DNA of 12,254 nucleotides from JAWLGW01 sp964569055 (lineage in GTDB: Bacteria > Planctomycetota > J058): assembly GCA_964569055.1 (NCBI GenBank), contig CAZMSZ010000223.1, forward strand, positions 1 to 12,254, in the 5' to 3' direction. Numbering within the stretch: the stretch's first letter is position 1; each line of letters starts with the position of its first letter. Below, piece after piece: positions 1-6,327 of this stretch. The position numbers and the translations under genes are program-made. The notes under the pieces were generated by a model. It was not told the origin of the DNA and made no database searches. It was given only the letters and a program-made list of their open reading frames with translations.

Positions 1-2
1 GC

Positions 3-221
3 CTGCTGTTCGGGATCCTGGGCTTCGTGCTGGGCTGCTCGCCGCTCGCGATCCCGGCGATCCTCAAGGGGAACGAGGCCCGCCGGCTCGCCAACGAGCA
101 AGGCCTGGCCGTGCCGGCGACAGCGACGATCGGGCTGATCCTGGGCTGGATCATCGCCGGGCTGTTCATCCTGACGATCGCGTTCATGGTCCTCATGCTC
201 GGGGCGGCGGCCTTCGCCTGA
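3..221 (+). CDS. DUF4190-like small membrane protein, 3' part only
   Basis: The reading frame is open from the window edge to TGA at 219-221, so the gene starts upstream. Two hydrophobic helices are visible. The first (LLFGILGFVLGCSPLAIPAI) runs in from the edge; the second (IGLILGWIIAGLFILTIAF) lies near the C-terminus. A short polar stretch with KGNEARRLANEQG separates them. A glycine-rich helix, a basic loop and an 'xGLILGWI' helix are the usual layout of DUF4190 and related proteins, which have no assigned biochemical role. A GTG at 27 could serve as a start, but it falls inside the first helix and no ribosome site precedes it, so I read the gene as truncated. It ends 8 bp from the stop of the convergent gene. 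Family assignment is from pattern only. Confidence 0.6.
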   Translation: MLFGILGFVLGCSPLAIPAILKGNEARRLANEQGLAVPATATIGLILGWIIAGLFILTIAFMVLMLGAAAFA

Positions 222-229
222 CGGCGAGG

Positions 230-520
230 TCAATCCGGAAAGCCGAGCCGCCCGCCGAACGCGGCGTCGTAGCCGTGCACGACCACGCGCAGGACCTGCT
301 CGGGGCGCACGAACAGCAGGCTGGTCTCCTCGGTGCGGCGCGAGGTGTCGGGGTCGTCGCGGTAGACCACGAAGCCCAGCAGGGCCGGCGTCCCCTCGCC
401 GCCGCCGAGCACCTCGCGCACGTGGTACGACGCGTCGGGGAGCACGAGCAGGACGCGCCGCTCGTCGCCTTGCTCGCCGCAGGCGCGCGCGAGCAGCGCC
501 AGGAGCTGCGCCCAAGTCAC
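230..520 (-). CDS. small protein of unknown function (96 aa)
   Basis: I do not recognise a family. The preferred start is GTG at 520-518, because GGAGG lies five bases upstream; a TTG at 541 in the same frame would add seven residues but has no clear ribosome site. The product has no signal peptide or membrane segment. It reads as a compact alpha/beta protein, with an N-terminal amphipathic helix (MTWAQLLALLARACGEQGD) followed by alternating strands such as RRVLLVLPD, LLGFVVYRD, TSLLFVRPEQ and VLRVVVHGYD. It ends with GGRLGFPD and stops at 230. Strong codon-position bias and a strand-like hydrophobic pattern support coding. The GTG overlaps the TGA of a 14-codon ORF (517-561), suggesting coupling or a frameshifted 5' end. 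It is convergent with the DUF4190-like gene. Confidence 0.65.
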   Translation of the reverse strand: MTWAQLLALLARACGEQGDERRVLLVLPDASYHVREVLGGGEGTPALLGFVVYRDDPDTSRRTEETSLLFVRPEQVLRVVVHGYDAAFGGRLGFPD

Positions 521-561
521 CGCGGCCTCCGGCGGGGGCAAATCAGGAAGGCTGCGCTCAT
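517..561 (-). CDS. possible 14-codon leader ORF, or frameshifted 5' end of the next gene
   Basis: ATG at 561-559 has GGAGG (567-571) five bases upstream. The ORF reads MSAAFLICPRRRPR and ends at TGA 519-517, sharing GTGA with the start of the 230-520 gene. Adding one base in the five-G run at 534-538 would join the ATG to the downstream frame as one ORF starting MSAAFLICPPPEAAVTWAQ. It is therefore either a coupled leader peptide or the true start broken by a homopolymer error. The sequence alone does not decide. Confidence 0.3.
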   Translation of the reverse strand: MSAAFLICPRRRPR

Positions 562-699
562 GAGGACCTCCGGGGCGGACCGTCGAGCCTACCTCCGGCG
601 GACGGCTTCGTAGCCCGCCCGGTCGCCCGGCGCGACGGCGTAGAGGCGCCCTGGCCCCTCTGATACCCTAGGCGCCGCCCCAGCAGGAGGGTGCTGCCC

Positions 700-2076
700 G
701 TGTCGTACACCGGCTTCCTCAAGTCGATCCCGGCCTTCCGCTCCCTCGCCACCCGCGAGATCGAGCGCCTGTCCTCGCAGTGCGAGCCCGCCCGCTTCCA
801 GGGCGGCGCGCAGATCATCCGCCGCGGCGACCCCGGCGACGCGATGTACATCATCCAGAGCGGCGAGTGCCGCGTGCCGATCACCGACGAGCGCGGGCGC
901 GAGAAGTTCGTGGCGCGCCTCGGCCCGGGCGAGTTCTTCGGCGAGATGGCGCTCCTCACCGGCGAGCCGCGCAACGCCGACGTCTACGCCGACGGCGACG
1001 TGAGCTGCCTGGTGATCCGGCGCGCGCCGCTGCAGGAGTTCTTGCACAAGCACACCGCGGTGGCGAGCTTCCTCACCGAGATCCTCGGCCGCCGCCTGCT
1101 CGAGGGCGACAACATCAAGCAGGTCGGCAAGTACAAGCTGGTCGGCCAGCTCGGGCGCGGCGGCATGGCGCTGGTCTTCGAGGGGCTGCACCCCACGCTC
1201 AACTCGGCCGTCGCGATCAAGATGCTCAGCCACGAGCTGGTCTACGACGAGGAGTTCGCCAGCCGGTTCAAGGACGAGTCGCGGATCCTGGCGGGGCTCA
1301 AGCACGAGAACATCGTGCAGGTGATCGACTCCGAGGAGGCCTACGCGACGTTCTTCATCATCATGGAGAAGGTCGTCGGGACCGAGCTCTCGCGCATGAT
1401 CGACACGCGCGGCGTGATCCCGTTCGAGGAGACGCGCTCGATCCTGTCGCAGCTCGCCGCGGCGCTCGACTACGCCCACACCCACGGGATCATCCACCGC
1501 GACATCAAGCCGGCCAACGTGATCATCGAGCACGACGGGCAGGTCAAGCTGATGGACTTCGGCATCGCCAAGACGCGGGCCGAGGCGGAGCAGGAGGACG
1601 AGGACATCGTCGGCACGGCCGAGTACATGTCGCCCGAGCAGGCGCTCGGCAAGAAGATGGACGGCCGCGCGGACATCTACTCGGTCGGCGTGCTCGCCTA
1701 CGAGATGCTCACGGGGCGGCTGCCGTTCGACTCGCCCGACCCCTACGAGATCCTGCGCAAGCACGTGCGCGAGGAGGTCCCCTCCCCGCGCGCGCTGAAC
1801 CCGCGCGTCCCGGCCGACCTCGAGGAGCTGGTGCGCCGCTGCTGCGCCAAGAAGCCCGAGCAGCGCTTCCAGCAGGGGCGCGAGATCGTGGCGTTCCTCG
1901 ACAAGGGCAAGCACAAGGAGTTCGACCTCTCGCGCGCCCGCCAGAAGACGTTCACGGTGATGTACGACCCCTCCCACGAGGAGGCGGTGGTCGGGCTGTT
2001 CCGCAAGGTCCTGGCCGAGGCGAAGAAGATCCCCAACGCCAAGGTCGGGATCTCGGACATCGGGAAGATCTACTGA
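700..2076 (+). CDS. cyclic-nucleotide-binding domain fused to a Hanks-type Ser/Thr protein kinase
   Basis: A 458-residue cytoplasmic kinase. The start is taken as GTG at 700 because AGGAGG (685-690) sits nine bases upstream; an in-frame GTG at 691 directly abuts that site. Residues about 5-130 form a cNMP-binding domain, with the phosphate-binding cassette around FGEMALL (Glu82) and the conserved Arg91. Residues about 145-405 are the kinase: glycine loop LGRGGMALVFEG from Gly152, VAIK Lys174, helix-C Glu193, HRDIKPAN with Asp268, DFG Asp286, and SPE in place of APE. All catalytic residues are present. The activation loop is unusually acidic. There is no membrane segment or PASTA domain. A tail of about 45 residues ends in DIGKIY. 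The order resembles eukaryotic cGMP-dependent kinase, so gating by cAMP or cGMP is a fair inference. The stop overlaps the next ATG (TGATG). Confidence 0.93.
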   Translation: MSYTGFLKSIPAFRSLATREIERLSSQCEPARFQGGAQIIRRGDPGDAMYIIQSGECRVPITDERGREKFVARLGPGEFFGEMALLTGEPRNADVYADGDVSCLVIRRAPLQEFLHKHTAVASFLTEILGRRLLEGDNIKQVGKYKLVGQLGRGGMALVFEGLHPTLNSAVAIKMLSHELVYDEEFASRFKDESRILAGLKHENIVQVIDSEEAYATFFIIMEKVVGTELSRMIDTRGVIPFEETRSILSQLAAALDYAHTHGIIHRDIKPANVIIEHDGQVKLMDFGIAKTRAEAEQEDEDIVGTAEYMSPEQALGKKMDGRADIYSVGVLAYEMLTGRLPFDSPDPYEILRKHVREEVPSPRALNPRVPADLEELVRRCCAKKPEQRFQQGREIVAFLDKGKHKEFDLSRARQKTFTVMYDPSHEEAVVGLFRKVLAEAKKIPNAKVGISDIGKIY

Positions 2077-2915
2077 TGAGCGCCCGCGCCCCGCGCGCTC
2101 CGCTGGCCGGCGCGCTGGCGGTGGCGCTGCTCGTCGCCTCCCCGACGCGCGCCCAGGAGGAGGGCGGCGAGCCCGCCCCCGAGGCGAAGGAGGGGGAGGG
2201 GGAGGAGGCGCAGCCCAAGCCGGCGCCGCGGCCCGACCAGCCCAGCTGGAAGGGCGGGCGCTACGAGGTCGAGCGCGCGCAAGGCTCGGCCAAGGAGCTC
2301 GAGGAGCGCTTCGCGAAGCTGCTCGCGGCGCTGGCCGCCGAGCGCGAGGGGACGGCCGAGGCTCCCGCGCCCGGCGAGGGCGGCGCGGACGAAGGGCTCG
2401 GCACCCCGCCGGCGCGCCCCAAGCCGGCCGCAGGGGAGGCGCCCGCCGCGGCGCTGGAGCAGCTGCGCGCGCTGGCGCCGGACGCCGCCGCGGTCGCCGA
2501 CGCCTTCCGCCCGGTCGCTCACGACCGGGTCGCGCCCAAGCTCCTGGCCGCCGCGGAGAAGCTGTTCGCGGGCAAGACCGAGGAGATCGCCGCCCGGCTG
2601 GGGATCCGCCCCGAGCACCGCGTCGTGAAGGTGCACGCGGCCACCACCGAGGAGCTCCTCGGCATGGAGCTCGGCACCGTCGCCGCGCGCGAGTTCGCGA
2701 GCGGCCTGCGCCGCGTCGCCGACGGGCTGAAGCCCGGCTACACCTGGTACGTGGTGGTCCTGCGCCCCGAAGCGCCCAAGCCGGAGGAGCCCCTCGACCC
2801 CACCGACTGGGACCTCCCGGCCCCGCGCGACCCCAAGGGCGTCACACGATTGCAGCTCTTCTTCCACCACGAAGGCCGCTACGTGTTGCTCGGGCGCCTG
2901 TGGCGGATGGAGTGA
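2076..2915 (+). CDS. secreted protein of unknown function, coupled to the kinase gene
   Basis: A 279-residue protein starting at ATG 2076, whose A is the last base of the kinase stop codon; translation is almost certainly coupled. The N-terminus is a signal peptide: basic MSARAPRAP, hydrophobic LAGALAVALLVA, and a likely cut after SPTRA. It continues with a Pro/Glu/Lys-rich low-complexity stretch to about residue 55. A helical segment follows (KELEERFAKLLAALAAERE), then another Pro/Ala-rich linker to about residue 125. The last 140 residues look folded, with helices (PKLLAAAEKLFAGKTEEIAARLGI), strands such as YTWYVVVLRPE and VTRLQLFFHHEGRYVLL, and the end GRLWRME. I recognise no family. Export and coupling to a cytoplasmic kinase suggest a shared process across the membrane, which is inference. 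The stop is three bases before the inverted-repeat element at 2919. Confidence 0.85.
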   Translation: MSARAPRAPLAGALAVALLVASPTRAQEEGGEPAPEAKEGEGEEAQPKPAPRPDQPSWKGGRYEVERAQGSAKELEERFAKLLAALAAEREGTAEAPAPGEGGADEGLGTPPARPKPAAGEAPAAALEQLRALAPDAAAVADAFRPVAHDRVAPKLLAAAEKLFAGKTEEIAARLGIRPEHRVVKVHAATTEELLGMELGTVAAREFASGLRRVADGLKPGYTWYVVVLRPEAPKPEEPLDPTDWDLPAPRDPKGVTRLQLFFHHEGRYVLLGRLWRME

Positions 2916-2918
2916 AGA

Positions 2919-2963
2919 GAAGACAACACGGAATATCAACAACAATAACAATCCGAATATCAA
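2919..2963 (+). repeat. left terminal inverted repeat, 45 bp
   Basis: It begins GAAGACAACACGGAATATC and ends CCGAATATCAA. It pairs with 3287-3331 with only two mismatches, at the CA of 2940-2941 (TG in the other arm's complement). It starts three bases after the stop codon of the preceding gene. Confidence 0.9.
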
Positions 2964-3062
2964 CGGAAGAGCTGTCGCTCGTGGCGAACCACCTCGGTTG
3001 AAGGCTGTCGCGCGCGGCGCGACGCCTCGGCCGCTTCGCAGCCGCCCCAGGGTGCTGCGCCT

Positions 3063-3286
3063 CGAGCGACAGCCATTGATCGGCCAGGCCGCTGCGCCTN
3101 NNNNNNNNNNNNNNNNNNNNNNNNNNNNNNNNNNNNNNNNNNNNNNNNNNNNNNNNNNNNNNNNNNNNNNNNNNNNNNNNNNNNNNNNNNNNNNNNNNNC
3201 GAGCGACAGCCATTGATCGGCCAGGGCGCTGCCCCTCGAGCGACAGCCATTGATCGGCCAGGGCGCTGCCCCTCGAGCGACAGCCA
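3063..3286 (+). repeat. 37-bp tandem repeat array interrupted by an assembly gap
   Basis: Complete units lie at 3063-3099, 3200-3236 and 3237-3273, with a partial unit from 3274 that runs into the right arm. Each starts CGAGCGACAGCCATTGATCG and ends with GCCAGGGCGCTGCCCCT; the unit before the gap differs at two positions. A degenerate half unit (CCCCAGGGTGCTGCGCCT) precedes it at about 3045-3062. Each unit contains a small hairpin, AGGGC-GCT-GCCCT. Copies abut with no spacers. The real copy number is hidden by the gap. Confidence 0.9.
3100..3199. other. assembly gap of 100 Ns
   Basis: Exactly 100 Ns, the size commonly used as a placeholder for a gap of unknown length. It falls within the 37-bp tandem array, which explains why a short-read assembly would break here. 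Confidence 0.98.
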
Positions 3287-3331
3287 TTGATATTCGGATT
3301 GTTATTGTCATTGATATTCCGTGTTGTCTTC
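3287..3331 (-). repeat. right terminal inverted repeat, 45 bp
   Basis: Reverse complement of 2919-2963 at 43 of 45 positions. Within the arm, TTGATATTC occurs twice in direct orientation (from 3287 and from 3311). The arm follows directly on the first 13 bases of a 37-bp repeat unit (CGAGCGACAGCCA). Confidence 0.9.
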
Positions 3332-3394
3332 CTCTGCCTTCTGCCTTCTCCTCTCTTCCCAGAGCCCTGCCCGTCGCCCCTCGACCCGCTCATC

Positions 3395-3423
3395 CTGTCA
3401 ATCGCCTTCCTCCTGCTTAGAAT
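3395..3423 (+). promoter_or_regulatory. candidate sigma70-type promoter for the gamma-glutamyltransferase gene
   Basis: CTGTCA (3395-3400, 4 of 6 to TTGACA), a 17-bp spacer, then TAGAAT (3418-3423, 5 of 6 to TATAAT). Transcription would start near 3430, giving a leader of about 55 bases before ATG 3487. It lies about 64 bp outside the right arm of the repeat element, past a pyrimidine-rich tract (3328-3365). Confidence 0.5.
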
Positions 3424-3486
3424 CGCCGCCCCAACCGCCGCCGGCCTTCTGGGCCGCGGCGCCGCGCTGCGGAGGAGCTGAGCGTC

Positions 3487-5340
3487 ATGGGCCACGGGAC
3501 TCACGAGCACACCGCCGACCCCCACCAGAGCGCCGCCGAGGCGAGCGAGGCGAACGTGATGCTCGCGTTCTGCGCCGCGCTCGCGGTGGCGATCGCGGGC
3601 TTCCTCCTGGGCAAGGCGCCCGGGCCGGAGGCGCACGCGCCGGTCGCGCTGGAGCAGGTCAGCCGGCCGGCGAGCGCGGCGGTGGCGACCGCCGCGCCCG
3701 AGGCCTCCGACGCGGCGCTGGCGGTCCTCGCCAAGGGCGGCAACGCGTTCGACGCGCTGGTGGCCGCCTCGTTCGTGGTCTCGGTCGTCCGGCCCGAGGC
3801 GACCGGGATCGGCGGCGGCGGGTTCGTGGTGTTCCACGACGCCTCGCGCGGCGCCCAGGGGGTGCTCGACGGCCGCGAGGCCGCGCCGGCCGCCGCCACG
3901 CCGGGCATGTACGTCGACGCGCAAGGCCGCGTCCGCGAGGGCTACCGCCTCGGGCCCCTCTCGGCCGGGGTCCCTGGCCTGGTCGCGCTGCTCGAGGAGG
4001 TCTACCAGCGGCACGGCTCGGGCCGCGTGAGCTGGCGCGAGCTGGTCGAGCCGGGGATCCGCTACGCCGAGGACGGCTTCGTGGTCCCCGCCAAGCTGGC
4101 GCGCTCGATCGCGACCCATCGCGCCGAGCTCGAGCGCTACCCGAGCTCGGCCGCGGTGTTCCTGCCGGACGGCCGCGCGCCGCTCGCGGGCGAGGTCCTC
4201 CGTCAACCGGCCCTCGCCGCGACCCTCCGCACCATCGCCGAGCGCGGCGCCGAGGGCTTCTATCGCGGGCCGATCGCCGAGACGCTGGCGCGCGCCGCGC
4301 GCCGGCACGGGGGGATCCTGAGCGCGGCCGACCTGCGCGACTACGAGGTCAAGGAGCGCGAGCCGGTCCGCGGCACCTACCGCGGCCGCACGATCGTCTC
4401 CATGCCGCCGCCCTCCTCGGGCGGGGTGCACCTCGTGCAGATGCTGAACGTGCTCTCGGGCTACGACCTGGCCGAGCTCGGCTTCCACAGCCCCGAGCAC
4501 CTGCACCTCCTCGCCGAGACCATGCGGCTCGCGTTCGCCGACCGCAATCGCTTCATGGCGGACGCCGACTTCGTGTCGGTCCCGGTCGACCGGCTGATCG
4601 ACCCGGCCTACGCGGCCCGGCTGCGCGGCGCGATCGACCTCGCGCGCGCGGGCGTGTCGCGCGCCGACGACGGCGGCCGGCTCCTGCCCGAGCGCCCGCA
4701 CACCACGCACATCTCGATCGTGGACGCCGAGGGGAACGCGGTCGCCTCGACCCAGACGATCAACACCAGCCTCGGCTCGTGCTTCGTGGCGGGCAACACC
4801 GGGGTGGTGCTCAACAACGAGATGGCGGACTTCACCGCCGACCCCGACCAGCCCAACCCGTTCGGCCTCAGGCAAGGCGAGCAGAACCTGCCCGAGCCGC
4901 GCAAGCGCCCGCTGTCGAGCATGTCGCCCACCCTGGTGTTCGACGCGCACGGCCGGGTCGAGGCGGTGGTCGGCAGCCCGGGCGGGCCCACGATCATCAC
5001 CACCGTGCTGCAGGTCGTCTCCAACCTCGTCGACTTCGAGATGAGCGCCGGCGAGGCGGTCGCCGCGCCGCGCCTCCACCACCAGTGGCTCCCCGACGAG
5101 GTGGTGCTCGAGGCCGGGCTCAAGAACCGCGCCGCCGCCCTGGCGCGCCTCGGTCACCAGGTCCGCACCCTCGACGCCGGCGCCGGCATCGGCAACGCCC
5201 AGATCGTGGTCATGACCCCGAGCGGCGTGGTGGGAGCCTCCGACCCGCGCGGCACCGGGCGCCCGGCGTCCCTGGGCGCGGCCCGCCCCGCGGCGGCCGC
5301 CGCCGCGGCCCACGACGCCCACGACGCACACGGTCACTAG
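3487..5340 (+). CDS. ggt: gamma-glutamyltransferase, membrane-anchored
   Basis: A 617-residue Ntn-hydrolase that transfers or hydrolyses gamma-glutamyl groups, classically of glutathione, outside the cytoplasm. ATG 3487 has GGAGGAG (3471-3477) nine bases upstream. Family landmarks: NAFDALVAASF and GIGGGGFVVF near residues 88-115; DGREAAP with substrate-binding Arg130; the autocleavage site HTTHISIVD, with Thr406 as predicted nucleophile and first residue of the small subunit; NTSLGSCFVAG; NNEMADF; RPLSSMSPT; and GSPGGPTIITTV from Gly496. This gives a 405-residue large and 212-residue small subunit, close to the E. coli enzyme of about 580. Residues 24-42 form one hydrophobic helix after a 23-residue polar N-terminus, so it is probably an uncleaved anchor. 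Both termini are rich in His (MGHGTHEHTADPH and HDAHDAHGH), which is unusual. It appears to be a single-gene unit. Confidence 0.95.
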   Translation: MGHGTHEHTADPHQSAAEASEANVMLAFCAALAVAIAGFLLGKAPGPEAHAPVALEQVSRPASAAVATAAPEASDAALAVLAKGGNAFDALVAASFVVSVVRPEATGIGGGGFVVFHDASRGAQGVLDGREAAPAAATPGMYVDAQGRVREGYRLGPLSAGVPGLVALLEEVYQRHGSGRVSWRELVEPGIRYAEDGFVVPAKLARSIATHRAELERYPSSAAVFLPDGRAPLAGEVLRQPALAATLRTIAERGAEGFYRGPIAETLARAARRHGGILSAADLRDYEVKEREPVRGTYRGRTIVSMPPPSSGGVHLVQMLNVLSGYDLAELGFHSPEHLHLLAETMRLAFADRNRFMADADFVSVPVDRLIDPAYAARLRGAIDLARAGVSRADDGGRLLPERPHTTHISIVDAEGNAVASTQTINTSLGSCFVAGNTGVVLNNEMADFTADPDQPNPFGLRQGEQNLPEPRKRPLSSMSPTLVFDAHGRVEAVVGSPGGPTIITTVLQVVSNLVDFEMSAGEAVAAPRLHHQWLPDEVVLEAGLKNRAAALARLGHQVRTLDAGAGIGNAQIVVMTPSGVVGASDPRGTGRPASLGAARPAAAAAAAHDAHDAHGH

Positions 5341-5346
5341 CAGGCA

Positions 5347-5367
5347 GGGGCGCGCGCGCGGCGCCTT
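5347..5367 (+). terminator. possible hairpin terminator after ggt
   Basis: GGGGCGC (5347-5353) can pair with GCGCCTT (5361-5367), with two G-U pairs around a seven-base loop, six bases after the ggt stop codon. No T-run follows, so it may only be chance structure in GC-rich DNA. Confidence 0.25.
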
Positions 5368-5436
5368 GGGGCCGGCCGCAGAGAATCTCGACGCCCGCTG
5401 CGCTTCGCTCCTGACTGGGCGACAGCCTCTCGATCT

Positions 5437-6327
5437 TCAGTCGCCGCGCACCCGGCGGAGCAGCGCCTCCGCGAGCGCCTCGGCCGCGCCGGGGCCGTGG
5501 CGAAAGAACAGGGCGGGCTCGACCAGCTCGACCTCGCCGACGCAGGGGCGGCCGTCGGGGTCGAGGAGCAGGTCGACCCGCGCGTAGAGGAGGTCCTCCG
5601 CGGCGAGCGCGCGCAGGGCGGCGCGCGCGAGCTCGGCCTCCTCGGCGGTCGGGGCGTGGGGCGCCTCGCGCGCCCCGAACTCCTCCTGCGTGCGGTAGTC
5701 GCCGGGGGCGGGGCGCTTGACCAGGGCGTGCGTGGGGCGGCCCTCCACGAACACCAGCGAGCGCTCGCCGTCGACCTCCACCCGGGCGAGGTAGGGCTGC
5801 AGGAGCGCCTCGCCCTCGCGCAGCAGCGCGGCGGCGTGCGCGGCCGCGGCCGCGAGGCCCGCCTCGTCGGCCGCGAACGGGAGCGCCCCCGAGGCGGTCG
5901 CCCCGACGACGGGCTTGAGCACCGCGCGACCCCAGCCGCGCTCGCGGAGCAGCTCGCCGAGCGCCTCGGCGGAGGGCGCCGCCTCGCCCGGGCGGAACCA
6001 CACCGTCGGGACGATCCGCGCGCCGCGCTGCTCGAGCCGGCGCAGGTAGCTCTTGTGCGTGTTGGCGCGCACCACGGCGGCCGGGTTGAACAGGCGCGTG
6101 CTCGCCTCGACCGCGGCGGCCCAGGCCACGAACTCGTCGCGGCGCGGGACGTAGTCCCACGTGCTGCGGATCAGCACCGCGTCGAGCTCGCCCCAGGCGA
6201 CCGCCGGGTCGTCCCAGGCGGGCGTGACGACGCGCGCCCCGGCCGCCTCGAGGGCGGCGCGCAGCGGGGCGTCGTCGAAGTAGCCGGTCGGCATCGCCCT
6301 GCAGGTGACGAGCGCGAGGGTCGTCAC
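5437..6327 (-). CDS. ATP-grasp ligase (glutathione-synthetase/RimK/DcsG-like)
   Basis: A 296-residue cytoplasmic enzyme. GTG at 6327-6325 is the start because it overlaps the stop of the upstream AAA+ gene (GTGA) and the homology pattern begins there with MTTLALVTCR. The pre-ATP-grasp half shows AAGARVVTPAWDDPAVAW and LIRSTWDYVPRRDEF, then NPAAVVRANTHKSYLRRLE. The ATP-grasp core has the Lys of RAVLKPVVGATASGA, the hinge-like ALLQPYLARVEVDGERSLVFV, LYARVDLLLDPDG, and the metal-binding GEVELVEPALFF. The pattern matches a widespread family often annotated as ATP-grasp or cycloserine-biosynthesis DcsG-like. Members use ATP to activate a carboxylate for attack by an amine or similar group. The substrate cannot be told from sequence, and no cycloserine genes are nearby. 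It is co-translated with the AAA+ ATPase. Confidence 0.88.
   Translation of the reverse strand: MTTLALVTCRAMPTGYFDDAPLRAALEAAGARVVTPAWDDPAVAWGELDAVLIRSTWDYVPRRDEFVAWAAAVEASTRLFNPAAVVRANTHKSYLRRLEQRGARIVPTVWFRPGEAAPSAEALGELLRERGWGRAVLKPVVGATASGALPFAADEAGLAAAAAHAAALLREGEALLQPYLARVEVDGERSLVFVEGRPTHALVKRPAPGDYRTQEEFGAREAPHAPTAEEAELARAALRALAAEDLLYARVDLLLDPDGRPCVGEVELVEPALFFRHGPGAAEALAEALLRRVRGD

Larger units (their letters stand above)
2919..3331. mobile_element. putative MITE-like or other inverted-repeat-bounded element
   Basis: Two 45-bp arms (2919-2963 and 3287-3331) are reverse complements at 43 of 45 positions and bracket about 320 bp, of which 100 are Ns. The arms are AT-rich (about one third GC) against a genome above 70% GC. 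Just inside each arm the homology resumes: GCTGTCGCTCG at 2971-2981 matches the reverse complement of 3274-3284. The interior holds a GC-rich hairpin (3002-3027) and a 37-bp tandem array. There is no transposase and no convincing ORF. I see no target-site duplication at the arm ends (left flank TGAAGA, right flank CTCTGC). It could be a nonautonomous transposable element, a recombination or protein-binding site, or a repeat family peculiar to this lineage. True length is unknown because of the gap. Confidence 0.6.

Noticed and set aside
638..669. Promoter for the kinase gene (TAGAGG-N17-TACCCT)
   Set aside because: Only 3 of 6 matches in each box; not distinguishable from chance.
780..2075. 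Extension of the 2076 gene upstream in the same frame
   Set aside because: The upstream part is an Arg/Pro/Ala-rich shadow of the kinase gene; the signal peptide and TGATG overlap fix the start at 2076.
3063..3286. CRISPR array
   Set aside because: The 37-bp units abut directly with no spacers, and no cas gene is present in the window.
2070..3311. Long minus-strand ORFs through the repeat region (2070-3311 and 2842-5337)
   Set aside because: They read through Ns and antisense to well-supported plus-strand genes; the openness comes from high GC and from the repeat unit lacking minus-strand stops.
5372..5436. Relic of the 37-bp repeat in the ggt/ATP-grasp interval
   Set aside because: Only a 9-bp core (GCGACAGCC) is shared, followed by weak similarity; this could be chance.
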